From: an uncultured Collinsella sp.
GTDB lineage: Bacteria > Actinomycetota > Coriobacteriia > Coriobacteriales > Coriobacteriaceae
Assembly (NCBI GenBank): GCA_934654585.1
Contig: CAKUGF010000019.1
Location: forward strand, 1 to 39,656
Reading direction: 5' to 3'
Length of the DNA: 39,656 bases
The position numbers and the translations under genes are program-made. This document shows positions 15,839 through 23,794 of the stretch, one piece after another. The stretch's first letter is position 1, and each line of letters begins with the position of its first letter. Under the pieces are notes generated by a model that saw only the letters and a list, made by a program, of their open reading frames with translations, was not told the origin of the DNA and ran no database searches.

Positions 15839-17350
15839 CTAGCGGTAAGAGACGCTCTGCTGCGAGTCCTTGACTACCACATCGTGGGCGCCGCCTTCGA
15901 CGATGGAGGTCGAGCTTACCAGCGTCAGGCGTGCCTTTTCCTGGAGCTCGGGGATCGAGAGGGCACCGCAGTTGCACATCGTGGACTTGACCTTGTAAAG
16001 CGTGCCGCCCACGCCGTCCTTGAGGGAGCCAGCATAGGGAACGTAGGAGTCGACGCCCTCGACGAAGCTGAGCTTCGCGGCGCCGCCCAGGTCATAGCGC
16101 TGCCAGTTGCGGGCACGTGCGGAACCCTCGCCCCAGTACTCCTTCATGTACTGGCCGTTGACGTTGACGCGCTCGGTCGGGCTCTCGTCGAAGCGGGCGA
16201 AGTAGCGGCCCAGCATCATAAAGTCGGCACCCATGGCAAGGGCGAGCGTCATGTGATAGTCGTAGACGATGCCGCCGTCGGAGCACACGGGCACGTAGAC
16301 ACCGGTCTCCTCGTAGTACTCGTCACGGGCGCGGCAGACGTCAATCAGCGCGGTGGCCTGGCCACGGCCGATGCCCTTGGTCTCGCGGGTAATGCAGATG
16401 GAACCGCCGCCGATACCGACCTTGATGAAGTCGGCACCGCAGTCGGCCAGGAAGCGGAAGCCCTCGGCGTCGACAACGTTACCGGCACCGACCTTGACGT
16501 CCTCGCCGTAGTTGGCGCGGATCCACTCGATGGTGCGCTTCTGCCACTCGCTGAAGCCCTCGGAAGAGTCAATGCACAGGACGTCGGCACCGGCCTCGAT
16601 GAGCAGCGGCACGCGCTCGGCATAGTCGCGGGTGTTGATGCCGGCGCCGACCATGTAGCGCTTATCGCCGTCGAGCAGCTCGTTGGGGTTGGTCTTGTGG
16701 CTGTCGTAGTCCTTACGGAAGACGATGCCCATGAGGTGATCGTTGTCGTCGACAATGGGCAGGGCGTTGAGCTTGTTGTCCCAGATGACGTCGTTGGCAA
16801 CCTTGAGGCTAATGTTCTTGTCGCCCACGATGAGCTGCTCACGCGGCGTCATGAACTCGGAGACCTTCTTCTGGTGGTCATCGCGGCTGGGGCGATAGTC
16901 ACGGCTGGTGACGATACCCAGGAGCTTGCCCTTGGGGGTGCCGTCGTCGGTAACCGGCATGGTGGAGTGACCGGTCTTCTCCTTGAGCGCGATGACCTGC
17001 TCCATGGTCATATCGGGGGTCAGCGTGGAATCGGACTGGACGAAGCCGGCCTTGTGATCCTTGACGGCCTTGACCATGGCGGCCTCGGACTCGGGGGTCT
17101 GGGAACCGTAGATGAAGGACAGGCCACCCTCGGTAGCGAGCGCGACACCCATGTCGACGCCCGAGACGGACTGCATGATGGCGGAAACCATGGGGATGTT
17201 CAGGGTGATTGCCGGCTTCTCACCGCGCTTGAAGCGGGTTAGCGGCGTCTTAAGAGAGACGTTGTTGGGGATGCACTGCGAGGACGAATAACCAGGGACC
17301 AGCAGATACTCCGAAAACGTGTGGGACTCACCGGGAAAGAACGTAGCCAT
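15839..17350 (-). CDS. guaB: IMP dehydrogenase GuaB
   Basis: Oxidises IMP to XMP with NAD+, the committed step of GTP synthesis. The 503-residue TIM-barrel enzyme contains a CBS-domain pair inserted at about 95-215 (repeated motifs [11 protein letters not shown] and [17 protein letters not shown]). The substrate loop is [15 protein letters not shown] with the catalytic cysteine. NAD/IMP-contact strings are [10 protein letters not shown] and CSDGGIVYD, and [13 protein letters not shown] lies near the flap. The GGGSIC loop marks the subgroup that differs from the common GPGSIC form. The start ATG at 17350 has AAAGGAGAA upstream. Divergent from the ModE-like gene across a shared promoter region. 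Confidence 0.95.
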   Translation of the reverse strand: MATFFPGESHTFSEYLLVPGYSSSQCIPNNVSLKTPLTRFKRGEKPAITLNIPMVSAIMQSVSGVDMGVALATEGGLSFIYGSQTPESEAAMVKAVKDHKAGFVQSDSTLTPDMTMEQVIALKEKTGHSTMPVTDDGTPKGKLLGIVTSRDYRPSRDDHQKKVSEFMTPREQLIVGDKNISLKVANDVIWDNKLNALPIVDDNDHLMGIVFRKDYDSHKTNPNELLDGDKRYMVGAGINTRDYAERVPLLIEAGADVLCIDSSEGFSEWQKRTIEWIRANYGEDVKVGAGNVVDAEGFRFLADCGADFIKVGIGGGSICITRETKGIGRGQATALIDVCRARDEYYEETGVYVPVCSDGGIVYDYHMTLALAMGADFMMLGRYFARFDESPTERVNVNGQYMKEYWGEGSARARNWQRYDLGGAAKLSFVEGVDSYVPYAGSLKDGVGGTLYKVKSTMCNCGALSIPELQEKARLTLVSSTSIVEGGAHDVVVKDSQQSVSYR

Positions 17351-17432
17351 GTTTCTCCTTTTTCCATGCGACCGGTCGGCTGCAGGCCTCGTAGGACCCA
17401 GCCCAACCTTGGGCGCCCAATACTGGGGAAGT

Positions 17433-17459
17433 ATCTTAGCGCACTTTGACTGCTACAAT
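17433..17459. promoter_or_regulatory. Divergent promoters of guaB and the ModE-like gene
   Basis: Plus strand: extended -10 TGCTACAAT (17451-17459), giving a start near 17466 for the regulator gene. Minus strand: TAAGAT (17433-17438) is the likely guaB -10. The regulator -10 lies where the guaB -35 would be, so the two promoters overlap and could compete. Confidence 0.45.
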
Positions 17460-17543
17460 GCATGATTTAAGAAGAGCACACGAGGGTTTGACGCAGGCTT
17501 TGCGTTTGCCCAGCAAACACTTTAGCGGGGAGACGCGGAGCGC

Positions 17544-17888
17544 ATGGAGTACAAGACGACGGCGAAGTTGGTCATTCAAGCGTGCGACAAAGACCTGCCG
17601 GGCGTGTTCGGCCACGGCTGTGTCTTGCTGCTGCAGGGCATCGCGCGCGAGCACTCGCTCAACCGCGCCGCCAAGAGCATGGGCATGGCATATTCCAAAG
17701 CGTGGCGCATCGTGAATGAGGCCGAGGGGCAGCTGGGCTGCAAGCTTATCGAGCGCGACGGCGCCCGCGGATCCACCCTCACCCACGCCGGCGAGCGAGC
17801 CATAGCGGTCTACGAAGAGCTGCAGGCCGACATAAACCAGGTCATCGCCACCAAAGCCAGCAACCTCATCGCCAGCATCAAAGAGTAG
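17544..17888 (+). CDS. ModE/LysR-like winged-helix DNA-binding protein
   Basis: A 114-residue stand-alone winged helix-turn-helix. The segment LNRAAKSMGMAYSKAWRIV (about 38-56) matches the helix-turn-helix of ModE N-terminal domains, followed by a wing with RGSTLTHAGERAI. The molybdate-binding (TOBE) half of full ModE is absent, as in many small ModE-like proteins of anaerobes. The start ATG follows a weak GGAG. The gene converges on the PLP-fold gene and overlaps its 3' end by 11 nt. A link to the molybdenum hydroxylase at 35.7-39.5 kb is possible but unproven. Confidence 0.8.
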   Translation: MEYKTTAKLVIQACDKDLPGVFGHGCVLLLQGIAREHSLNRAAKSMGMAYSKAWRIVNEAEGQLGCKLIERDGARGSTLTHAGERAIAVYEELQADINQVIATKASNLIASIKE

Positions 17889-18882
17889 CTAACTTGCGGA
17901 GGGCGTTGTCTAGGATGGACGCCACAACCAGGGGGTCGTCGGTGCCGGCAAAGAGGCGGATAGTGCTCCCCTGCTTGCCGCGTGGGGCCGAAAGGCGAGT
18001 CGTTGCGCCGCCGGCGGGCGATGTGCGGAACTCCCCCGGCAAAGCATCGAACAAATCACCCGCGCTGCGCTCGATAAGGTCAAACTCAACTGCCGGACCA
18101 AAGCCGTGCTCGAGGATTCCCGTTGCGACCGCATGGTTGGGATGAGAGCTCAACCCGGGATAGTACACGTCGCGCACCAACTCGTTGGCGGCCAAATACT
18201 CGGCCAGTGCACGTGCACGGTCGAAGTGTGCCTGAATGCGAGCGTCGAGCGAGGAAAGCCCGCACTCCAGCACGTCGGCCTCCTCGGTAGAAAGGTCGAG
18301 CGCCGACGCACCGCAGCCCGCAAACAACGCGTGCGCGCACTCAGCGGCAGCATCCACACGATGGCGCTTGAGCTGCGAGCGCGCCACCGAAGCGGCAACC
18401 AACCTGCGCGGAGCCTTACCGGCGCATACGCGATCGAGCGCCTCGAGCGACAGCACAGCGCCCAGCCGCAGCGGATCGCAGCCAAAGACGCATGCCACGG
18501 TGTTGTCCACAACCAGCAGCGCATGGGCCTCGCGCGCGGCGCGTCCTAGCGCGCGCAGATCGGGCACGCGCAGTCCAAACCCGCCAATAGAGTTGACGAA
18601 CCACCACAGGTGCGGCCCCTTGACCTCAAACGAAGCATCAAAACCCTCGGACGCGCCAGCAAACGCCGCAACCGACGGCTTCCCCACCATAGCCACGTCG
18701 CAGCCGTCAAAGCCGCGCGCAAACGCTTCGGCAAAGTCATCCGCAAAGGCCACCAGGCGGTCACCGGGACGCACGATACCCAGCAGCGACAGCGCCGCCG
18801 GCACATGCGAGGCCGCAACCAGTCGCGTCCCACGCGCACCAGCCCTTGCAGCCCAGTCCTCTTCTAGCCGTTGCACGTCCAC
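17878..18882 (-). CDS. Degenerate Cys/Met-metabolism PLP-fold protein
   Basis: Resembles cystathionine gamma-synthase/lyase-type fold-I PLP enzymes. VVDNTVA (DNT at about 126-128) matches the PLP-binding Asp strand, and there are C-terminal strings like the family's YHP and GFG regions (VYYPGLSSHPNH, GFGPAVEF, STIRLFAGTDD). Where the family has S-x-TK with the Schiff-base lysine, this protein reads EALDRVCAG, so the lysine aligns with Arg about 151. It may be non-catalytic or use another residue. I prefer GTG 18882 (334 aa): AAGGGAT sits 8 nt upstream. The longer ATG start at 18942 would lie inside a terminator hairpin. Confidence 0.65.
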   Translation of the reverse strand: MDVQRLEEDWAARAGARGTRLVAASHVPAALSLLGIVRPGDRLVAFADDFAEAFARGFDGCDVAMVGKPSVAAFAGASEGFDASFEVKGPHLWWFVNSIGGFGLRVPDLRALGRAAREAHALLVVDNTVACVFGCDPLRLGAVLSLEALDRVCAGKAPRRLVAASVARSQLKRHRVDAAAECAHALFAGCGASALDLSTEEADVLECGLSSLDARIQAHFDRARALAEYLAANELVRDVYYPGLSSHPNHAVATGILEHGFGPAVEFDLIERSAGDLFDALPGEFRTSPAGGATTRLSAPRGKQGSTIRLFAGTDDPLVVASILDNALRKLATL

Positions 18883-18904
18883 ACGGCACCATCCCTTCAT
18901 AAGC

Positions 18905-18939
18905 AAAACCCACGATACGGGTGTTCCCCGCATCGTGGG
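18905..18939 (-). terminator. Intrinsic terminator just before the PLP-fold gene
   Basis: CCCACGATACGGG pairs with CCCCGCATCGTGGG. On the minus strand TTTTG follows. It ends whatever transcribes the GH32 remnant, or acts as an attenuator for the gene starting at 18882. Confidence 0.6.
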
Positions 18940-18977
18940 CAACGGCTGCAGTATAGCGCCGATAGGCGACGAATCGC

Positions 18978-19127
18978 CTAGATGTTGAGCGTGTGATAGG
19001 TCACGCTCGCGCCCGGAGCGTCAACGGTCACGCCATAGACCTCGGGATAGATGCGCGTCGAGAACACAAGCGCGCCATCATTCACAAACACCTCGACCGA
19101 CGAGACATCGCCAACAATGTGTACATT
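18978..19127 (-). pseudogene. C-terminal remnant of a GH32 sucrose/fructan hydrolase
   Basis: The last ~49 codons of a minus-strand frame read like the C-terminal beta-sandwich of glycoside hydrolase family 32 (ScrB/levanase/invertase): SSVEVFVNDGALVFSTRIYP. The motif VEVFVNDG followed by an FSTRIYP strand is characteristic. Upstream the frame runs at once into a terminator hairpin (19138-19164) and unrelated sequence, and no catalytic N-terminal domain is present. It is best read as a decayed gene end left after deletion. Confidence 0.6.
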
Positions 19128-19137
19128 TTTGCACAAC

Positions 19138-19164
19138 AAAAAAGCCGCTCTACAAGCGGCTTTT
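19138..19164 (-). terminator. Intrinsic terminator upstream of GH32 remnant
   Basis: AAAAGCCGCT (19140-19149) pairs with AGCGGCTTTT (19155-19164). On the minus strand a run of six T follows. T-flanked on both sides, so possibly bidirectional. Confidence 0.7.
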
Positions 19165-19289
19165 CCTGTATTGGGACAATATTGCTCATTTATGGGGGCA
19201 TTTGTAGTTTGCCAAACGGTTACGGGGTCTGTCGGCATATTGTGGGCGCGGAACAACTACGGCCTACGCTCCCCTGCCATACTCGGCAT

Positions 19290-19324
19290 AAAAAACGCGG
19301 CTGTCCCGTGCATGGGACAGCCGC
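19290..19324 (-). terminator. thrS terminator
   Basis: GCGGCTGTCCC (19297-19307) and GGGACAGCCGC (19314-19324) form an 11-bp stem with a 6-nt loop. On the minus strand a six-T run follows after one G. It lies 35 nt after the thrS stop. Confidence 0.85.
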
Positions 19325-19358
19325 ATATACGTGCGGTCTATAAACCTTTGGCGTCGCC

Positions 19359-21122
19359 TTAGGCGCGGGTCTTGATCTCCTCGAGCACCTTGGCAACAAA
19401 CTCGTCAACGCTCATCTGAACGGTCTCGTTGGAGCGATCGCGGACAGAGATGTTGCCGGCCTCGACCTCCTTCTCGCCCAGGATGAGCATGTAGGGCACG
19501 CGGTCGATGCTGCGGGCCTCGCGGATCTTGTAGCCGATCTTCTCGTCGCGATCGTCGCAGACCACGCGAATGCCGGCCTGCTCCAACTTGGCGCACACCT
19601 CGTGGGCGTAGTCGCGGCTCTTCTCGGACACGGGCAGTGCCTTGACCTGCACGGGAGCCAGCCAGGTGGGGAACTTGCCCGCAAAGTGCTCAATCAGAAT
19701 ACCAATAAAGCGCTCGATGGAGCCAAAGCACACGCGGTGCAGCATGATGGGGCGCTTCTTGGTGCCGTCGGCGTCCACGTACTCCAGGTCAAAGTTGAGC
19801 GGCATCTGGAAGTCGAGCTGGACGGTACCGCACTGCCAGGTACGGCCGAGCGAGTCCTCCAGGTGGAAGTCGATCTTGGGGCCGTAGAAGGCGCCGTCGC
19901 CCTCGTTGACTTCGTAGTCCATGTGCAGCTGCTCCAGAGCGGTGCGCAGGCCCTCCTCGGCGCGCGCCCAGTCCTCGTCGGAGCCCATGGAGTCCTCGGG
20001 GCGGGTGGAAAGCTCAACGTGGTACTTAAAGCCAAACTTTTGGTACACGGAGTCGATGAGGTTGACCACGCCCACGATCTCGTCGGTCAGCTGGTCGGGA
20101 CGCACAAACAGGTGAGCGTCGTCCTGGTTAAAGCAGCGCACGCGGAACAGGCCGTGCAGGGCGCCGCGAAGCTCGTGGCGGTGCACCAGGCCGATCTCGC
20201 CGGCGCGGATGGGCAGCTCGCGGTAGGAGTGCGGCTTGGAGGCATACACCAGCACGCCGCCCGGGCAGTTCATGGGCTTAATGCAGTACTCTTCGTCGTC
20301 GATGACGGTGGAGTACATGTTGTCCTTGTAGTGATCCCAGTGGCCACTGGTCTTCCACAGCTGCTTGTTCATGATGAGCGGCGTGGAGATCTCCACGTAG
20401 CCGGCCTTGTGGTGGATCTCGCGCCAGTAGTCCAGCAGCGTGTTCTTAAGGATCATGCCGTTGGGCAGGAAGAACGGGAAGCCGGGGGCCTCGTCGCGCA
20501 TCATAAAGAGGTCCATCTCGCGGCCGATCTTGCGGTGGTCGCGCTTCTTGGCCTCCTCCAGCATGTGCATGTGCTCGTCGAGCTCGTCCTTGGTGGCAAA
20601 GGCGACGCCGTTGATGCGGGTGAGCATCTTGTTGTCCTTGTCGCCCTTCCAGTAGGCGCCCGAGACGCCGGTGAGCTTAAAGGCCTTGAGCGCCTTGGTG
20701 TAGCAGATGTGGGGGCCGACGCACATGTCGATGTAATCGCCCTGCTGGTAGAAAGTGATGCGGGCGTCGTCGTCCAGGTCGCCGATGTGCTCGACCTTGT
20801 ACTTCTCACCGCGCTCCTCCATAAGGGCGATAGCCTCGGCGCGGGGCTTCTCGTACACGGTGAACTTGAGGTTCTCCTTGACGATCTTTTTCATCTCGGC
20901 CTCGATCGCGGGGAAGTCGTCCTCGCTGATCTTGACGCCCTCGGGCAGGTCGACGTCGTAGTAGAAGCCGTTGTCGGTCGCGGGGCCGTAGGCAAAGTCG
21001 GCCTCGGGGTACAGGCGCTTGATGGCCTGCGCCATGATGTGCGCGGCGGAGTGGCGGATGACGTGCGTGACCTCGTCCTGCGGGAGTTCGGCCACCGAAC
21101 CGTCATTGTAGAGTGCCTTCAT
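19359..21122 (-). CDS. thrS: Threonyl-tRNA synthetase lacking the TGS domain
   Basis: Charges tRNA-Thr. Class II synthetase with the N2 editing domain (RHSAAH with H24 and H28; YIDMCVGPHI with further editing-site Cys and His). The catalytic core has C286 in MNCPGG, motif 2 VHRHELRGALHGLFRVR and the zinc-ligand histidines. A C-terminal anticodon-binding domain ends VRDRSNETVQ. I take ATG 21122 (587 aa) because GAGGAGA lies just upstream and transcription starts near 21186. With this start the protein begins almost directly at the editing domain, so the usual ~60-residue N-terminal TGS domain is missing. Confidence 0.95.
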   Translation of the reverse strand: MKALYNDGSVAELPQDEVTHVIRHSAAHIMAQAIKRLYPEADFAYGPATDNGFYYDVDLPEGVKISEDDFPAIEAEMKKIVKENLKFTVYEKPRAEAIALMEERGEKYKVEHIGDLDDDARITFYQQGDYIDMCVGPHICYTKALKAFKLTGVSGAYWKGDKDNKMLTRINGVAFATKDELDEHMHMLEEAKKRDHRKIGREMDLFMMRDEAPGFPFFLPNGMILKNTLLDYWREIHHKAGYVEISTPLIMNKQLWKTSGHWDHYKDNMYSTVIDDEEYCIKPMNCPGGVLVYASKPHSYRELPIRAGEIGLVHRHELRGALHGLFRVRCFNQDDAHLFVRPDQLTDEIVGVVNLIDSVYQKFGFKYHVELSTRPEDSMGSDEDWARAEEGLRTALEQLHMDYEVNEGDGAFYGPKIDFHLEDSLGRTWQCGTVQLDFQMPLNFDLEYVDADGTKKRPIMLHRVCFGSIERFIGILIEHFAGKFPTWLAPVQVKALPVSEKSRDYAHEVCAKLEQAGIRVVCDDRDEKIGYKIREARSIDRVPYMLILGEKEVEAGNISVRDRSNETVQMSVDEFVAKVLEEIKTRA

Positions 21123-21192
21123 GGGTATGTTTTCTCCTCTCGGATGCCTGGTGCAAGTGCGTGCGATGCGCTCGGCGTTTTTGACTTGCATC

Positions 21193-21220
21193 ATTATAGG
21201 CAGGTTGCCTTGGTATACAA
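21193..21220 (-). promoter_or_regulatory. thrS promoter
   Basis: Minus strand: -35 TTGTAT (21215-21220), 16-bp spacer, -10 TATAAT (21193-21198). Predicted start near 21186; the 64-nt leader has no T-box and none of the folding seen before leuS and valS. Confidence 0.7.
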
Positions 21221-21222
21221 GC

Positions 21223-21251
21223 GCCCGCCGCACCTTAATGGCACGGCGGGC
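21223..21251. terminator. Hairpin between zinc-ribbon gene and thrS
   Basis: GCCCGCCG (21223-21230) and CGGCGGGC (21244-21251) form an 8-bp GC stem. ATTTT follows on the plus strand; on the minus strand no T run. It lies 90 nt after the zinc-ribbon gene stop and abuts the thrS -35. Confidence 0.45.
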
Positions 21252-21340
21252 GATTTTCTACGCATGCTTCATCGTGTGGGCGTGGGCGCGTGCGTCTTGC
21301 GTGGCGCCCGGGGCTTGCGGCCGGCCCGGCGATGGATGCG

Positions 21341-21772
21341 TTACTGGATGCGAGTTCGGCAGTAAGGGCAGACCTTCCAGTGCGCATCGAGCGGACGATG
21401 GCAGCTGGGGCACACGTTGCGAACCTGCGTGTCGCACACGGGGCAGACGACAAAGTCCTTCTCGATGGGCGCGCCGCACTGCGGGCAGGTGCCGTACTGG
21501 GCAAGCTGGCGCTCGCGCAGGGCCATGTCCAGCTCCTGCTCCTCGCGGTCGGCCGCGTAGGAATGCGGGCGCAGGACCAGGTAGGCGATAAGACCCACAA
21601 ACGGGATGAGGGCGATGATGCCCCATACCACGTATGCGCTGGCGCCGCGGCGACGAGCGTCGATGAACACATAGACGACCGACAGCACATACAGGGCAAT
21701 GATGAAGCCGACAAAGGCATAGATGGCGCCCATAAGCTGCGGCGACATGAGCTCGGAGATGTATTTGGACAT
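21341..21772 (-). CDS. Membrane protein with C-terminal zinc ribbons
   Basis: A 143-residue protein. Two hydrophobic helices (about 13-36 and 46-66, with VWGIIALIPFVGLIAYLV) form a hairpin resembling the PLDc_N / phospholipase D-nuclease N-terminal family. A charged linker leads to two zinc-ribbon knuckle pairs: CPQC and CPVC (about 95-113), then CPSC and CPYC (about 124-139). Such proteins place a treble-clef or ribbon domain on the cytoplasmic face of the membrane. No specific function is known to me. Transcribed divergently from the flavoprotein operon across the 40-bp-period array. Confidence 0.8.
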   Translation of the reverse strand: MSKYISELMSPQLMGAIYAFVGFIIALYVLSVVYVFIDARRRGASAYVVWGIIALIPFVGLIAYLVLRPHSYAADREEQELDMALRERQLAQYGTCPQCGAPIEKDFVVCPVCDTQVRNVCPSCHRPLDAHWKVCPYCRTRIQ

Positions 21773-21808
21773 TGAGGTGTACCTTTCGGAATATTTACAG
21801 TCCGGTCA

Positions 21809-21817
21809 AGTTTACCA
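21809..21817 (-). promoter_or_regulatory. Extended -10 promoter of the zinc-ribbon gene
   Basis: Minus strand TGGTAAACT, start near 21802, 30 nt before the ATG. The same nonamer precedes the molybdenum hydroxylase operon at 39483-39491. Confidence 0.45.
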
Positions 21818-21873
21818 CGGGGTTTGTTTATATGGGACTACGGTTGGGCGCAGGACCGCTGCGGACACAAACA

Positions 21874-22168
21874 TCTCAATCTGCAACAGATACTCGGACT
21901 ATTCCGTCCCAAATGTTACAGATCGAGACATACCATCCCCTCCCTGACTTCAATCTCAATCTGTAACAGTTAGGACCGAAATTCTCCTCTTACTGTTACA
22001 GATCAAGACAAAGGAAAACGTCCAGGCCGAAGATCTCAATCTGTAACAACAACTCGTCAAAAATGGGTCTACCTGTTACAGAACGAGACGAAGGAAAACG
22101 TCCAGCCCCAATATCTCGATCTGTAACAGATACTCAAATAAAACGGGTCCACCTGTTACAGGACGAGA
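21874..22168. repeat. Array of eight alternating inverted 15-bp arms at exact 40-bp period
   Basis: Arms of type TCTCAATCTGTAACA start at 21874, 21954, 22034 and 22114. Their reverse complement type (TGTTACAGATCGAGA) starts at 21914, 21994, 22074 and 22154. Every neighbouring start is 40 bp apart, giving four tandem 80-bp units. The 25-bp spacers are only partly conserved: AAGGAAAACGTCCAG occurs in two right-to-left spacers, and GATACTC in two left-to-right ones. The array fills the space between the divergent promoters of the zinc-ribbon gene and the flavoprotein operon. No coding potential seen. Confidence 0.9.
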
Positions 22169-22306
22169 CAAAACTTTGACGTTAGAGCCGGCAGGCGCAG
22201 TTGTCACCGTTAGTAGGTCTCCCCTCGGCTGCCGTTGGCGGATATTGCGGGGCTGTTCGCCGCATTGCCGCCTCGTTAGGGGCACACAGACCGTAGGATG
22301 GTCTTA

Positions 22307-22321
22307 TTGACAGCCTGTCAA
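22307..22321 (+). promoter_or_regulatory. Perfect palindrome before the flavoprotein operon (candidate operator)
   Basis: TTGACAG-C-CTGTCAA is a perfect 15-bp dyad, 17 nt before the GTG start. A possible -10 (TAGGAT, 22294-22299) lies just upstream. The symmetry and position fit a repressor site of a TetR- or GntR-type dimer. Between the array and this site (22169-22293) I see nothing else. Confidence 0.5.
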
Positions 22322-22338
22322 CTCGTCTGGGAGGCACT

Positions 22339-23793
22339 GTGGCAGAAACGTTTGATATCGCGATTGTGGGCGCGGGCATCACCGGATGCGCTATCGCGCG
22401 GCAGCTCGCGCGCTATGACCTGTCGATTTGCGTGGTCGAGGCGGCCAACGATATCGCGCTGGGCGCGTCGAAGGCCAACGGCGGCCTGGTGCACGCCGGC
22501 TACGATCCGGCGCCGGGCACGGTAAAAGCCCAGGTCAATGCTCGTGGATGTGAGCTGTATGGTACGTGGGCCGAGGAGCTGGGCTTCTTGTTCCGTCGCA
22601 CTGGATCGATGGTACTGGGTTTTAACGACGAGAACCGCGCGCATCTGGAGCAGCTGCGCCGGAATGGCCTGGCCAATGGTGTACCCGAGCTGTCGATCGT
22701 TGGTCCCGAGCGCATCCACGAGCTGGAGCCGCGCGCCAGTGCCGAGGCGATCTGCGCACTGTGGTGCCCTTCGACCGGGTTTGTCGATCCGTTTGAGGTC
22801 GCCATCGCCGCACTGGAGAACGCCGTCGCCAACGGGGTAACGTTTATGCGTTCCGCGCCGGTGGAGGCGATTGAGGTTGCCGGCGGTGACGGCCCCGCGA
22901 GCTTTACGCTGGCGACGCCTGGCGGCAATGTGCGTTGCCGCTATTTAATCAACGCCGCGGGCAACGGTGCCGCGAACATCTCACATATGGCGGGTGCCGA
23001 GGAGTTCCAGATGGTCTGGCGTCAGGGCAACATCGTGGTGCTGGACAAGGAGCCGCGCGCGCTGATGCCGCTCTACCCCGTGCCGACGCCGGTGTCGAAG
23101 GGCGTCATCGTGACGGGCACCGTGCATGGCAACACCGTGATCACTGCGACCGCCGCCGAGCGCGAGCCAGGCGATACGCAGACCTACGCGAGCGATATCA
23201 ACGCGCTGCTGACCGGTGCGCGCAAGCTGGTGCCCGATCTGGACACGCGCCGCGTGGTGCGCGCATTTGCCGGCGGACGTCCGGTCATTAAGGGGACGAA
23301 CGACTTCTTTATTGGGCAGTCTACTGTGGTGCAGGGGCTGTTCCAGGCGGCGGGCATTCAGTCGCCGGGCGTGGCGAGTGCCCCGGCCATTGCCGAGCGC
23401 ATGGAGCACGTGATACGCGAGGCTGGTGTGGTTTTGCACGAACGGACCGACTGGAACCCAATCCGCCGCGCACCGGATGACTTTGACCGTGCGCCGCTCA
23501 CGCGTAAGGAAGAACTAATTGCGTCCGACCCTGCGTGGGGACAAATCGTCTGCCGCTGCGAGACGGTGCCCGAGGCAGAGATTGTGGCCGCGATTCGGCG
23601 CCGTCCGGGCGCGGTTTCAGTCGAGGGCGTCAAGCGACGCTGCCGCGCGGGCATGGGCCGATGCCAGAGCGGTTTCTGCCAGAACCGCGTGGTGGCGATT
23701 CTGGCGCGCGAGCTGGGCTGCGATCCCAGCGAGGTATTGCTGGAGGATGCCGGTTCTTGGCTGGTCGAGGGACCTTTGAAGGGGGTGCGCTAG
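22339..23793 (+). CDS. FAD-dependent oxidoreductase with C-terminal BFD-like [2Fe-2S] domain (GlpA-like)
   Basis: A 484-residue DAO-superfamily flavoprotein. The N-terminal Rossmann motif is GAGITGCAIARQ (11-22), followed by a substrate domain with the conserved NAAGNGA strand. A C-terminal BFD-like iron-sulfur domain follows, with C405-x-C407, C442 and C447 and the GRCQSGFCQ motif. This architecture is typical of the large subunit of anaerobic glycerol-3-phosphate dehydrogenase (GlpA) and related 2-hydroxyacid oxidoreductases. The start GTG has GGGAGG 4 nt upstream. First gene of a three-gene operon with 1- and 3-nt gaps. The companion genes favour a glycerol-3-phosphate dehydrogenase role, but the substrate is not proven by sequence. 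Confidence 0.82.
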   Translation: MAETFDIAIVGAGITGCAIARQLARYDLSICVVEAANDIALGASKANGGLVHAGYDPAPGTVKAQVNARGCELYGTWAEELGFLFRRTGSMVLGFNDENRAHLEQLRRNGLANGVPELSIVGPERIHELEPRASAEAICALWCPSTGFVDPFEVAIAALENAVANGVTFMRSAPVEAIEVAGGDGPASFTLATPGGNVRCRYLINAAGNGAANISHMAGAEEFQMVWRQGNIVVLDKEPRALMPLYPVPTPVSKGVIVTGTVHGNTVITATAAEREPGDTQTYASDINALLTGARKLVPDLDTRRVVRAFAGGRPVIKGTNDFFIGQSTVVQGLFQAAGIQSPGVASAPAIAERMEHVIREAGVVLHERTDWNPIRRAPDDFDRAPLTRKEELIASDPAWGQIVCRCETVPEAEIVAAIRRRPGAVSVEGVKRRCRAGMGRCQSGFCQNRVVAILARELGCDPSEVLLEDAGSWLVEGPLKGVR

Positions 23794-23794
23794 G

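Noticed and set aside
21123..21233. N-terminal extension of thrS to 21233
   Set aside because: It would begin upstream of the -10 TATAAT, and ATG 21122 has GAGGAGA.
21874..22168. CRISPR array
   Set aside because: Repeats are only 15 bp, alternate in orientation, spacers are partly alike, and no cas gene is nearby.
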